This document shows, in pieces, positions 25,080-33,224 of a stretch of 64,000 nucleotides of DNA. The DNA comes from Arthrospiribacter ruber (GTDB lineage Bacteria; Bacteroidota; Bacteroidia; Cytophagales; Cyclobacteriaceae): positions 423,690-487,689 of the forward strand of contig NZ_RPHB01000005.1 in the NCBI RefSeq assembly GCF_019343195.1, in the 5' to 3' direction. A program made the position numbers and the translations under genes. Numbering within the stretch: the first letter of the stretch is position 1; every line of letters starts with the position of its first letter. The notes under the pieces were generated by a model. The model was given only the letters and a program-made list of their open reading frames with translations, was not told where the DNA came from and did not search any database.

Positions 25080-26474
25080 TTATTGCCGGTTGTTCAACCT
25101 AATATAAGAAATTCCTCTGTTAACTTGATTGCTAAGTTGAGGATTCACAGGACCTTCTGGAGGGAGAACTTCATTTATCCAATCGGTTTTCGGGCTTCTT
25201 TGAAAATTAATATTTCGGAAAGAATCATCCCATCGCACAGCGATTTTACCAGTCATGATTGCCGTGGCGAAGGAAGACCCTGCAATCAGTTCCTCATGAT
25301 TTTGGGTATTTACAAATGGCAACCTATAGCCATAACCCTCATCAGATCGGATAGCGACATCCACATATTTACTGGAATAATTTTGGTTGGGGCTAACATT
25401 TTGACGATCAATTCCAGTAGTGGTTACCGTGATAACATTGGAAGTATCTTTTTCCCCCATATTACTTAGTACACCTGGATAGAAACGATTCCTTTCCAAA
25501 TTTCTCTCCTGACCTTCTTCAATAACATTTCCAGCAGCAGCCACCATCAACATTTGATGACCATCCAAAAAACCTCGTGTTAAATGCCCCATAATTGGAT
25601 GTTTGCTGCCAGGAAAATCCTGATACTCCATGTTGTCATAAAATCCTAAACTCATATTGATCAAATCGGCCTTTTGGCTTTTGGCAAAGTGTAATCCACA
25701 CAATAATGAGAATAGAGAACCCTTATTATCTTTGTCCAGTACCTTGATGGGCAAAAACTCCGGAATTTCTGACTTACCAGCAATTAATTCTTCCAGCATA
25801 TATAGGTTCACTACTGTTCCATGCTTGGATTCGGTTTCATCGTGAAAATCATCATTGAACTCAGAGCCGGTAAAATTCCAGCCCAAGGAATTTTCAGAAT
25901 AACAATTGCCCAGTGTTTCCACCTTTTTCAAATAATCTTTAGGGAAAAAGTCAGTATCTAAACCTGAATCTAAAGTTGCTATTACAAGGTTTTTCCTAGA
26001 GGTAAAGTATGAAGGGTTTAAAACATTTCTACCCGTATTATTTTCTTTTTGCTCAACTTCAAATAAATAATTTAAAGATACTGCTAAGCTTCCATCTCCT
26101 GTGGTTCCTGCAACATTTATGGGTCGGGCTGTTTTTATTTCTCCGTGCCCATCTGTAAAGATTCCCAGAATCTCTTCAATGTAATGTTCAAGATTTTCAG
26201 CTCTGTATAGCTCTACCAAATTGATACAATCATTACAGACCACTTTAACTGCATCAGTAAATTTACTGTAAATGTAACTTTCTACAGAGTCTCTAAGGAA
26301 ATGGGCATTTTTTTCATTTTGATAAGAAAACACGAGCTCATTTTTTTGATAAGGGATTTCAACACCCTTTAATTTATCTTTCGGTTCCTCTTTTTTGGGG
26401 GGCTCACAGGCTATTACCAGGCACAGAAGGGCACTCCCAAAGTAAAGCAATGAGACATTGATCGGATTTTTCAT
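25080..26474 (-). CDS. S8 subtilisin-like serine protease, lipoprotein
   Basis: A 464-residue subtilase. The N-terminus has a lipobox (LLCLVIAC near residue 23) followed by a charged linker (EPPKKEEPKDK). The catalytic triad is intact: Asp169 in VIATLDSGLD, His218 in SKHGTVVN, and Ser401 in AGSSFATAI; the oxyanion Asn is in VAAAGNV. Residues about 35-160 before the catalytic domain resemble a prodomain-like region without similarity that I recognise. The mature enzyme should be tethered to the periplasmic or surface face. It is the first gene of a two-gene operon with the CHAT protein, which suggests that one protease activates or uses the other. Confidence 0.9.
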   Translation of the reverse strand: MKNPINVSLLYFGSALLCLVIACEPPKKEEPKDKLKGVEIPYQKNELVFSYQNEKNAHFLRDSVESYIYSKFTDAVKVVCNDCINLVELYRAENLEHYIEEILGIFTDGHGEIKTARPINVAGTTGDGSLAVSLNYLFEVEQKENNTGRNVLNPSYFTSRKNLVIATLDSGLDTDFFPKDYLKKVETLGNCYSENSLGWNFTGSEFNDDFHDETESKHGTVVNLYMLEELIAGKSEIPEFLPIKVLDKDNKGSLFSLLCGLHFAKSQKADLINMSLGFYDNMEYQDFPGSKHPIMGHLTRGFLDGHQMLMVAAAGNVIEEGQERNLERNRFYPGVLSNMGEKDTSNVITVTTTGIDRQNVSPNQNYSSKYVDVAIRSDEGYGYRLPFVNTQNHEELIAGSSFATAIMTGKIAVRWDDSFRNINFQRSPKTDWINEVLPPEGPVNPQLSNQVNRGISYIRLNNRQ

Positions 26475-26851
26475 GATTGTTTAATTTTGGTGGTTTTAGA
26501 TAAAAATGAAATTAAAATAATAATAATCCCTTTCATTCGGAATTTAATTAAAATTATAAATCAATATATAAATTTTAATTTTTTAACTCAAGGAAATCCC
26601 TTGAGCAGTTTCTTGTCCTCCAAAATTTATTTAACTCTGTTATCCAACTGTCTTGAATTCCCCCATGATTCCCCTTCCCATTGATGCTAGTGAGTACTCT
26701 ATTCAAAGGACAAAAATATATCCGACAAGTTCCGCTTTGTTACCATGTCTTCAGTTTCCTTCTGCTTTGCAGTTAAAAAAAATACTGATTTTCAACTTGA
26801 GATTAGGTAATTGATTTGACTCCACGAAAACGCTATATTTCAATCAAATTG
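26475..26851. other. Spacer between S8 protease and FtsX permease genes
   Basis: 377 bp without a supported gene. The part next to the protease (26500-26585) is very AT-rich and should hold its promoter. A hairpin CTCAAGG-AAATC-CCTTGAG lies at 26587-26605, inside the probable leader or just upstream. The second copy of the 27-bp motif is at 26718-26744, downstream of the permease gene. Confidence 0.5.
26718..26744. repeat. 27-bp motif, copy B
   Basis: ATATCCGACAA, centre GTTCCGC, then TTTGTTACC. It matches copy A at 22280 in 22 of 27 positions, with all differences in the central 7 nt. Read on the minus strand both copies encode VT-x3-LSDI in one frame, so a shared decayed coding origin is also possible. 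Together they bracket the S8/CHAT operon. Confidence 0.6.
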
Positions 26852-29266
26852 TTATTGGGACCTAAGTGTATCCACGGGATTGGTCAAGGCAGCTTTTATA
26901 GCCTGAAAACTCACTGTAGCATATGCTACACAGACTGCTATGATTCCGGAGAGCAGGAAAATATTCCAACCAAGATCTATTTTGTAGGCAAAATTTTCTA
27001 ACCATTTGCCTGAGGCAAAAAATGCTATTGGAGCAGCGATCAATACAGAAATAGTAACAAGCACCACAAACTCTCTGGAAACCAAGGCTGTAATATTATA
27101 GGTGCTTGCTCCAAGCACTTTTCTGATTCCAATTTCTTTGGTTTTTTGCTCTGCTGTAAAGGCCGCCAGCCCAAACAGTCCTATACAGGAAATCAAAATG
27201 GCTACACCTGTAAAATAAAATATCACCGTGGCTGTTTTCTGCTCTTTCTCATAGTTTCTTTTAAAATCCTGGTCCAAGAAAGTGTAGGAAAATGGGGTTG
27301 AAGGATTGATGTTTCTCCAAATTCTTTCTATGGAAGCAAGCAACGTGGCGGTTTGATTTGTTTCAAATTTGGCAACCAAATAATTCGGCTTTTGGGTAGG
27401 AATCCACGCAAAAGGTTTGATGGTTTGATGGAGACTTTGAAAATGGAAATCCTTTACCAGTCCCACTATTTCAAATTCATTTTTTTGCCCCTGCCATTCC
27501 ATGATCAAAATTTTCCCAATAGCATCTTCTTCTTCCAAATCAAATGCCTTCGCAGCAGACTGATTGATAATGAGGTAATTTCCCATTTCGGGATACGCAG
27601 CAGTAAAAGATCTCCCTTGGATCAATTCCATCCCCAATGTTTCAAGGTAATCCTCTGAAGCCCTTCCAATGATTACATCCACTACATCGTCCTCGGTTTT
27701 TCCTTCTTCATAAAGCAACCAGTCCTGCAAAACCTCAATTCCTGGATACACTGACCCTCCGCTTACCATAGAAACTCCTTGTTGGTTTTGAAGTTGATTT
27801 TTCAATACAGAAAAGTTCTCCATGGCTTCATTGCTCTGAAGTGGCAGTACAAGTTGCTGATCTTTATCAAAACCCAAACTGGAATGCTGCATGAAGCTCA
27901 TTTGTTTTTGTACTACCAATACCAAACCTATCAAAGTTACTGATATTACAAACTGAAATACAACCAAACCTTTTCTTATGGAAACAGTGGATTGACTGCT
28001 GAGCGTAACTCCCTTAAGGATCTGTAGCGGCTTAAATCCAGACAAGTAAAACGCCGGATAAAGACCGGCAATTATTCCTGTCACAATGGTCAGTCCCAAT
28101 GCAAAAATCATCACGTTCCAGTTGTCAGCATACTGAAGTGCTTTGTCTGTAATCTGATTGAAAACCGGTAAAAGTATCAAAACCAGAATCAAAGCTATAA
28201 GAAGAGAGAAAAGGCTGATTACCAATGACTCCATCAAAAACTGAAAAACGAGTTGCTTCTTATCAGCTCCTACTACTTTTCTAACTCCTACTTCTTTCGC
28301 CCTTAATCCGGACTTGGCTGTAGAAAGGTTCATGAAGTTGATGCAGGCAATCAAAAGAATAAAAATGCCAATAGAGCCAAAAACATACAACAAGGTGCGG
28401 CTACCTGTAGGCCCAACTTCAAAGCCCAAATCAGAAGTTAGATAGATATTTTCCAATGGCTGCAAGAACAGATTGCTGGAAAAACCCAATGCCTGAATAT
28501 CCTCACCCATCTTTTGTTGGTAAAAACCGTTCAGCTTAGACTCAACAGTATGGGACTCTACACCCGGGCTGACCCTGATATAGGTGTGAAACATATTGTT
28601 ATTTTTCCAGGAATTCTCCTGCTCCACATAGCTTCCGATGTCCGTATTCTGCATGGACAACAGGAAGTTGGCATTGATGTGGGATTTAAGCCCTTTGTCA
28701 TCAAAAACGCCCACAACCCTATAATCGAACTCCCCTTCCGGCAATCCTAATGTGATTGTTTGATCCAAAGTAAATTCTCCAACAAATAGCTTATCAGCAA
28801 GCGTCTTTGAAAGTACGATGGTATTAGGCTCCTGTAGTGCTTTTTCTGGATCACCTACGATAAAGGAATAAGAAAATACATCGAAAAAAGTGGAATCCAC
28901 ATAATATCCAAAAGGCTCTTGGAAAATCTTCAACTCTCCATCAATCTCACTTTTAAGTACCATAGACTCCAACATGGGGTATTTGAAAAGTCGGGTCGAT
29001 TGAAGAACTTCAGGAAAGTTTGACTTAAAGCCTTCTGCCATTGGTGCAGGTGAGGATGCAGCAGTGAAGTCCCCAAAATTGATCCCAATCCTATAAACCT
29101 CCTTTCCGTGCTTATGGTGTCTGTCAAAACTTCCTTCATCCCATATATACAGCAACAAAAGAATACAGGTAGCAAGGCCTACTCCAAGTCCGGTTACATT
29201 GATTAAGGATACAGTCTTATTTTTCAGAAAACTTCTAATTGCGGTAAGGAAAGTATTTTTCAGCAT
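26852..29266 (-). CDS. ABC transporter permease, FtsX/MacB type, about 800 residues
   Basis: An 804-residue inner-membrane protein with two FtsX-like halves. The first membrane helix is at about 20-40 (GLGVGLATCILLLLYIW), then a large MacB-type periplasmic domain to about 280, three helices to about 420, a second periplasmic domain at about 450-670, and three C-terminal helices. The motifs ARKEVGVRKVVGA-like (residues near 318) and TKEIGIRKVLGAS (near 705) are the cytosolic coupling segments facing the ATPase. No ATPase gene lies next to it, so it depends on a shared or distant one. Such paralogues are often stress- or efflux-associated in Bacteroidota, but no substrate can be named. Confidence 0.9.
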   Translation of the reverse strand: MLKNTFLTAIRSFLKNKTVSLINVTGLGVGLATCILLLLYIWDEGSFDRHHKHGKEVYRIGINFGDFTAASSPAPMAEGFKSNFPEVLQSTRLFKYPMLESMVLKSEIDGELKIFQEPFGYYVDSTFFDVFSYSFIVGDPEKALQEPNTIVLSKTLADKLFVGEFTLDQTITLGLPEGEFDYRVVGVFDDKGLKSHINANFLLSMQNTDIGSYVEQENSWKNNNMFHTYIRVSPGVESHTVESKLNGFYQQKMGEDIQALGFSSNLFLQPLENIYLTSDLGFEVGPTGSRTLLYVFGSIGIFILLIACINFMNLSTAKSGLRAKEVGVRKVVGADKKQLVFQFLMESLVISLFSLLIALILVLILLPVFNQITDKALQYADNWNVMIFALGLTIVTGIIAGLYPAFYLSGFKPLQILKGVTLSSQSTVSIRKGLVVFQFVISVTLIGLVLVVQKQMSFMQHSSLGFDKDQQLVLPLQSNEAMENFSVLKNQLQNQQGVSMVSGGSVYPGIEVLQDWLLYEEGKTEDDVVDVIIGRASEDYLETLGMELIQGRSFTAAYPEMGNYLIINQSAAKAFDLEEEDAIGKILIMEWQGQKNEFEIVGLVKDFHFQSLHQTIKPFAWIPTQKPNYLVAKFETNQTATLLASIERIWRNINPSTPFSYTFLDQDFKRNYEKEQKTATVIFYFTGVAILISCIGLFGLAAFTAEQKTKEIGIRKVLGASTYNITALVSREFVVLVTISVLIAAPIAFFASGKWLENFAYKIDLGWNIFLLSGIIAVCVAYATVSFQAIKAALTNPVDTLRSQ

Positions 29267-29986
29267 AACGGGATGATTTGGGCATTTTTACCATATCGAT
29301 CATTGTGCCATTCAAAAACAACCTGATAAAGCCCGAAAACCACTTTTACCACAAAGCTTCCCAGGAAAAAACGAACAAAATTGTCCGCAGTCGGTCAGAT
29401 TTGTCTCGGTCCAATTTGAAAATCGGATGGATCTAGGGATTCATTAAGAAAATAGCCTCTCCTAAATTATCCATTTTACTTTTCCATAATACTCCATATT
29501 GTTTGAGCCTTACATTTACTATTTCAATATCCACTTTGCAGAAACCATAGAAGCTAATAGCCAACCCACAATTAGGTTAAATCCTGCACCTATTCCATAG
29601 GTAAATGGAAGTGCCCACCAATTGATCATCTGACCATAAATCCCTACAAACAAATAAAATGAAAGTCATTAGGACTATGGAAATAAGGTTATTTTTCATG
29701 TGTTTATAAATGGATTAAAATGGGCAGGTAAAATCTCGCACAATTGACAGTTAACTCCCTCATTGTCATATAGGTTATGCTTGATTTTCTATTGTTGGAA
29801 TCTTGAATATCTTATGGATACAAATATGAAAAATAACAAATTGGTTACATTATTAAATTTTATTATTTTCTTTTAATTAGGTAAAATTGTTAGGAGAAAA
29901 ATGATTTAAACGGTCTTTATTCAGATTATCAGAATGAATTCAAATGTAAAATACATATGTTGAGGTGGGTTTACAAATAAAACTCC
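29267..29986. other. Spacer between divergent FtsX and Crp/Fnr genes
   Basis: 720 bp. It includes the frameshifted small membrane-protein relic at 29519-29699. The flanks are AT-rich and contain the promoters of the permease (minus) and the regulator (plus). I see no RNA gene. Confidence 0.5.
29519..29699 (-). pseudogene. Small two-helix membrane protein with a frameshift
   Basis: From an ATG at 29699 the frame reads a hydrophobic start (MKNNLISIVLMTFILF), then leaves frame by one base near 29645-29655. The other frame continues as GIYGQMINWWALPFTYGIG and GFNLIVGWLLASMVSAK to a stop at 29519. Total length is 181 nt, i.e. 60 codons plus one base, so a single base insertion would explain it. 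The joined protein would be about 59 residues with two membrane helices. It could be a real pseudogene or a sequence error. Family not recognised. Confidence 0.5.
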
Positions 29987-30565
29987 ATGAACAATAATCC
30001 TCCCTTATTCGAAAAGCTAAACAGCGTTTCAAGACTTTCAAAAGTAAGTTTTGACACTTTGAGTACTTTTTTTGTACACAAAAATTTCTCAAAAGGAAGT
30101 AACCTTCTTGTTACAGGAAACATTCAAAATGAGCTTTATTTTATAAAAAAAGGAGTACAGATGGCATTTTTTGAGAACAGTCAAAAATTGCATGTCATGG
30201 CTTTTACTTATCCATCTGACTTTTGTGCAATTCCCGATTCTTTTCTTTTGCAAAAACCTTCCAAATACAGCCTTTTGTGTCTGAGTGACACGGAGGTCTT
30301 AGCACTTAGCTACAAAGACCTTCAGACACTTTTTTTGAATCATAGGGATATCGAAACACTTTTTAGAAAAATGACGGAATTGATTTTAGCAGGTGTTTTG
30401 GACAGGCAATTGGCAATGCAATCTGAGAATATGGAACAACGTTTCCGATCTTTTTGCACCCGGAGCCCTCATCTTTTACAACTGGTCCCTCAAAAATACC
30501 TGGCTTCTTATTTAGGCATAGACCCCACCAATTTCAGCAAACTCATCAATTCGATCAAAATTTAA
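29987..30565 (+). CDS. Crp/Fnr family transcriptional regulator
   Basis: A 192-residue protein with an N-terminal cyclic-nucleotide-binding-type beta barrel (NLLVTGNIQNELYFIKKGVQMAFF) and a C-terminal winged helix ending in QKYLASYLGIDPTNFSKLINS. It lacks the cAMP-pocket arginine motif of true CRP, which is usual for this Bacteroidota group. The effector is unknown. It is followed by a terminator and then by the alpha/beta hydrolase gene, which could be a target. Confidence 0.85.
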   Translation: MNNNPPLFEKLNSVSRLSKVSFDTLSTFFVHKNFSKGSNLLVTGNIQNELYFIKKGVQMAFFENSQKLHVMAFTYPSDFCAIPDSFLLQKPSKYSLLCLSDTEVLALSYKDLQTLFLNHRDIETLFRKMTELILAGVLDRQLAMQSENMEQRFRSFCTRSPHLLQLVPQKYLASYLGIDPTNFSKLINSIKI

Positions 30566-30589
30566 TCTTGGTATAAACCAAGAATTTTT
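30566..30589 (+). terminator. Rho-independent terminator after the Crp/Fnr gene
   Basis: TCTTGG (30566-30571) and CCAAGA (30578-30583) with a 6-nt loop, followed by ATTTTTC. It starts immediately after the stop codon. Confidence 0.7.
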
Positions 30590-30627
30590 CCCTATTCTGA
30601 TAAGACCTTGCATGTAAATACCAAAAC

Positions 30628-31548
30628 ATGAAATACAGTCTATTGGTCCTTTTTATCACGTTAATTATAAACCCTATGGCAGTTGCACAGCATCCCTGGC
30701 TGGATAAAACCGAATACCCGTTTACTCCCCGTAAATTTCAGATCAATGAACATCACATGAACTACATTGATGAAGGGGAAGGAGAAGTCATGCTATTTGT
30801 ACACGGCACCCCTTCTTGGAGTTTTGATTTCAGGAAGGTCATCAAAGAACTCCAACGAGATGCAAGGTGTATTGCAATAGACCATATCGGATTTGGGCTA
30901 TCCGACAAGCCAAAGGATTACGATTACAGCACACAAAATCATGCCTTGACTCTGGAACAATTTATTGTTGAGAAAGACTTACAAAATATCACATTGGTAC
31001 TCCATGATTTTGGTGGTCCGATTGGAATCGCAGTTGCATTAAAATATCCTGAGAGGGTGAAGGGGATTATAATCCTGAATTCTTGGCTATGGAGTTCTAA
31101 AGGAGACCCTGAATATGAAAAATTTGTCAAGATTCTCAGGAGTCCACTACTTCCTTTCTTATACCGTAAACTTAATTTTTCACCAAGGTATATCCTCCCC
31201 AAATCTTTTGGTCCCAACAACAAGCCTGAGAAAAGAATACTAAAGCACTACTCAAAACCTTTTTCCAAATCTTCGGAAAGAAATGGAACACTGGCGTTTG
31301 CGATGTCATTGTTAAATGACCAGGACTGGTTCGAAACCTTGTGGGAGCAAAAAGAAAAACTACTAGACAAACCAATGCTCTTTATTTGGGGTTTGGCAGA
31401 TCCAATCATCACACCCAAAAATCTGGAAAAATTCAAATTAGGATTCCCTAAAGCAAATGTTTATCAACTTGAAGGTTCAGGTCACTTCCCACAAGAAGAG
31501 CGGCCGGAAGATGTAGTGGCAGCGATTCGAAGATTTAAATGTAACTGA
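30628..31548 (+). CDS. Exported alpha/beta hydrolase, haloalkane dehalogenase-like
   Basis: A 306-residue protein with a signal peptide (LLVLFITLIINPMAVAQ), so probably periplasmic. The fold and motifs follow haloalkane dehalogenases: HGTPSWSFDFRKV, nucleophile Asp127 in LHDFGGPIGIA, acid in IWGLADPIITP, and catalytic His in GSGHFPQEE. Real dehalogenases have a halide-binding Trp right after the nucleophile (HDWG) and often Asn or Trp after HG; here these are Phe and Thr. The Asp nucleophile fits dehalogenases and epoxide hydrolases better than esterases. Dehalogenase activity is therefore doubtful and an epoxide or ester-like substrate is possible. Confidence 0.82.
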   Translation: MKYSLLVLFITLIINPMAVAQHPWLDKTEYPFTPRKFQINEHHMNYIDEGEGEVMLFVHGTPSWSFDFRKVIKELQRDARCIAIDHIGFGLSDKPKDYDYSTQNHALTLEQFIVEKDLQNITLVLHDFGGPIGIAVALKYPERVKGIIILNSWLWSSKGDPEYEKFVKILRSPLLPFLYRKLNFSPRYILPKSFGPNNKPEKRILKHYSKPFSKSSERNGTLAFAMSLLNDQDWFETLWEQKEKLLDKPMLFIWGLADPIITPKNLEKFKLGFPKANVYQLEGSGHFPQEERPEDVVAAIRRFKCN

Positions 31549-31674
31549 ACCTAAAGGTCCGAAAAAAATTCCTTTCTACGCTTTCGAGTAATTCTTATCC
31601 AAAATTCTACTTCTTTTTTAGGTCATTAAAAACACTAATTTTTACTAGATTTAAATTCATATTTAAATGTCGTT

Positions 31675-31950
31675 TAGATAGGGCTTGCTGAAAAAGTCTC
31701 AGGTATGCCAGATTCAAAGCGGGCGAATGAAGATGTATGCTTATACTTCGAGTGAGCCCAATGAAGAAGATGGTATGCCTGAGACTAGCCTTAAAATTTC
31801 GAATTTTGAAATTTTAAGGAGCACGGAAATCAAGTTATATCATTGAATAAGCGTGCACCTACTTAAAAAGAAAATACTTGACAAACGGGATATTCATCAA
31901 AATTTAAAGCATTTATTCTCCAGTTGGCGTTTTTCAGCACGCCCTAGATA
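31675..31950. mobile_element. 264-bp MITE-like element with inverted repeats and 6-bp target duplication
   Basis: The element spans 31681-31944. Its left end GGGCTTGCTGAAAAA and the reverse complement of its right end GGGCGTGCTGAAAAA match in 14 of 15 positions. It is bordered on both sides by TAGATA (31675-31680 and 31945-31950), a perfect 6-bp target-site duplication. It has no reading frame of useful length. Inside, a stem pairs GTCTCAGGTATGCC with GGTATGCCTGAGAC (two G-U pairs), and a second stem has 12 perfect pairs (CCTTAAAATTTC with GAAATTTTAAGG). The ends recall those of DDE-transposase elements, but the parent family was not identified. Confidence 0.8.
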
Positions 31951-31957
31951 GGGTAAC

Positions 31958-32012
31958 TTTTCCAAAGTTCAGTTTTGTAAATTGTGTTTACTTTCAATAA
32001 AACTTTGGAAAA
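31958..32012. repeat. 12-bp inverted repeat upstream of the MGMT-like gene
   Basis: TTTTCCAAAGTT (31958-31969) and AACTTTGGAAAA (32001-32012) are perfect complements separated by 31 nt. It lies 8 bp past the MITE target duplication and 74 bp before the next gene. It may be an operator pair or a leader hairpin. Confidence 0.5.
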
Positions 32013-32086
32013 ATTTAAATTCAACTGATAGTATTATCAAAAGGACATTGATTCATATTCATTTGTACAATTAGTGGTCAAAAAAC

Positions 32087-32497
32087 ATGGCAAAGAAATC
32101 CTGGATTGAAAAATTTAAGGTTGATAAGAAACCGGAAGTAAAAAGGATCGAAAAAGCTTTCGCCGATATTCCGGAAAATGCCTTAATGCTAATCGCCTCT
32201 CCTAAAATAATTGCAGACTATCTGAAGCAGATTCCTGAAGGAACTTCTGTCGATATCAAAACTATACGGAAAGATTTGGCTTTGGAATATCATGCAGAAT
32301 ACACTTGTCCTGTTACCACTGGAATATTCTTAAGAATCGTAGCTGAGGCGGCTTTTGAAGAACTTCAATTAGGTAAGAGCATTGATGAAATCACTCCTTT
32401 TTGGAAAGCCATCCCTCCAAACTCCTCCACAGCAAAAAAACTCACTTTTGGACAGGAATTGTTGATTGAGATGAGGGAAAAAGATCTTATAAATTAA
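32087..32497 (+). CDS. MGMT-family-like DNA-binding protein
   Basis: A 136-residue cytoplasmic protein. From residue about 45 it follows the winged-helix fold of the alkyltransferase C-terminal domain (IPEGTSVDIKTIRKDLA, then YTCPVTTGIFLRIVAEAA). In true O6-alkylguanine transferases the active site is PCHR; here the comparable position reads CPVTTG, so methyl transfer is doubtful. Bacteroidota homologues with ITTGIF-type motifs are annotated simply as MGMT family. A DNA-repair or alkyl-lesion-sensing role is possible. It sits 60 bp upstream of a Crp/Fnr gene on the same strand. Confidence 0.65.
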   Translation: MAKKSWIEKFKVDKKPEVKRIEKAFADIPENALMLIASPKIIADYLKQIPEGTSVDIKTIRKDLALEYHAEYTCPVTTGIFLRIVAEAAFEELQLGKSIDEITPFWKAIPPNSSTAKKLTFGQELLIEMREKDLIN

Positions 32498-32557
32498 CAA
32501 CATATCAATTTTTGTATCTGAGTTAGATCCGAAGTAGATCAATATATTCACCAAATT

Positions 32558-33145
32558 ATGTATAGTCCATTTTCAAGCTACCTAATACAAAAAGTCAAAA
32601 TCAAACCCGAACACATGGATTTGATAGAAGCTCAAATAAGCAGAAAATCGATCAAAAAAGGTGATGTACTTTTGGGTGAAGGAGAGATTTGCCAAAATAT
32701 TTTTTTTGTGGAGTCGGGATTGCTGAGACTTTTCTCCATAGATGCCAGTGGCAAAGAGCATATCATCCAATTTGCACCTGAAAATTGGTTGATAAGTGAA
32801 AGAAGCAGTCTTTATTTCGGTCTGCCATCGAGCTATTACATCGATGCCTTGGAAGACAGTGAATTGGTAATTTTCGATCTAAATTTTATCCAAACAGTCT
32901 CCTCCATCAGCCCTGAATTCAGGGTTCACAATGAATATATTCTTCAAAACCATATCCGCCAACTGCAAAACAGAATCAACCTTTTGATCGGGGCAAATGC
33001 TGAGGAAAGGTATCTGGACTTCATCAAACTTTACCCTGACCTGACTTTAAGAATTCCCCAATGGATGATTGCCTCTTATCTGGGTATCACCCCTGAAAGT
33101 CTGAGCAGGGTAAGAAAACAACTTGCCCATAAAAATTTTCGGTAA
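32558..33145 (+). CDS. Crp/Fnr family transcriptional regulator
   Basis: A 195-residue regulator. The N-terminal cNMP-type barrel is clear (SIKKGDVLLGEGEICQNIFF, SGLLRLFSIDASGKEHII), followed by the dimerisation helix and a C-terminal winged helix with IASYLGITPESLSRVRKQ as recognition region. No cysteine cluster for an Fnr-type Fe-S centre is present, so oxygen sensing through a cluster is unlikely. It is 60 bp after the MGMT-like gene and 79 bp before the pirin gene; the dyad in that spacer is a likely binding site for this protein. Confidence 0.88.
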   Translation: MYSPFSSYLIQKVKIKPEHMDLIEAQISRKSIKKGDVLLGEGEICQNIFFVESGLLRLFSIDASGKEHIIQFAPENWLISERSSLYFGLPSSYYIDALEDSELVIFDLNFIQTVSSISPEFRVHNEYILQNHIRQLQNRINLLIGANAEERYLDFIKLYPDLTLRIPQWMIASYLGITPESLSRVRKQLAHKNFR

Positions 33146-33161
33146 CCTTCCGATCTTACCA

Positions 33162-33199
33162 TACATCAATGTAATCGGCTATTACTTGATGTAATTTTG
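33162..33199 (+). promoter_or_regulatory. Operator-like dyad overlapping a -7 box upstream of the pirin gene
   Basis: TACATCAATGTAAT (33162-33175) and ATTACTTGATGTA (33181-33193) are complementary with one bulged T. A perfect Bacteroidota -7 element, TAATTTTG (33192-33199), overlaps the right arm, so a protein on the dyad would block or shape initiation. The start codon at 33225 lies about 26 nt downstream. No clear -33 TTTG was found. Confidence 0.6.
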
Positions 33200-33224
33200 A
33201 AGTGTAATAAAAATGGAGGTTATC

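Noticed and set aside
22307..26474. Reading the S8/CHAT pair as a known phage-defence system
   Set aside because: No nucleic-acid sensor, nuclease, CRISPR or toxin gene is adjacent, and both proteins carry export signals, so a defence label is not supported by this sequence alone.
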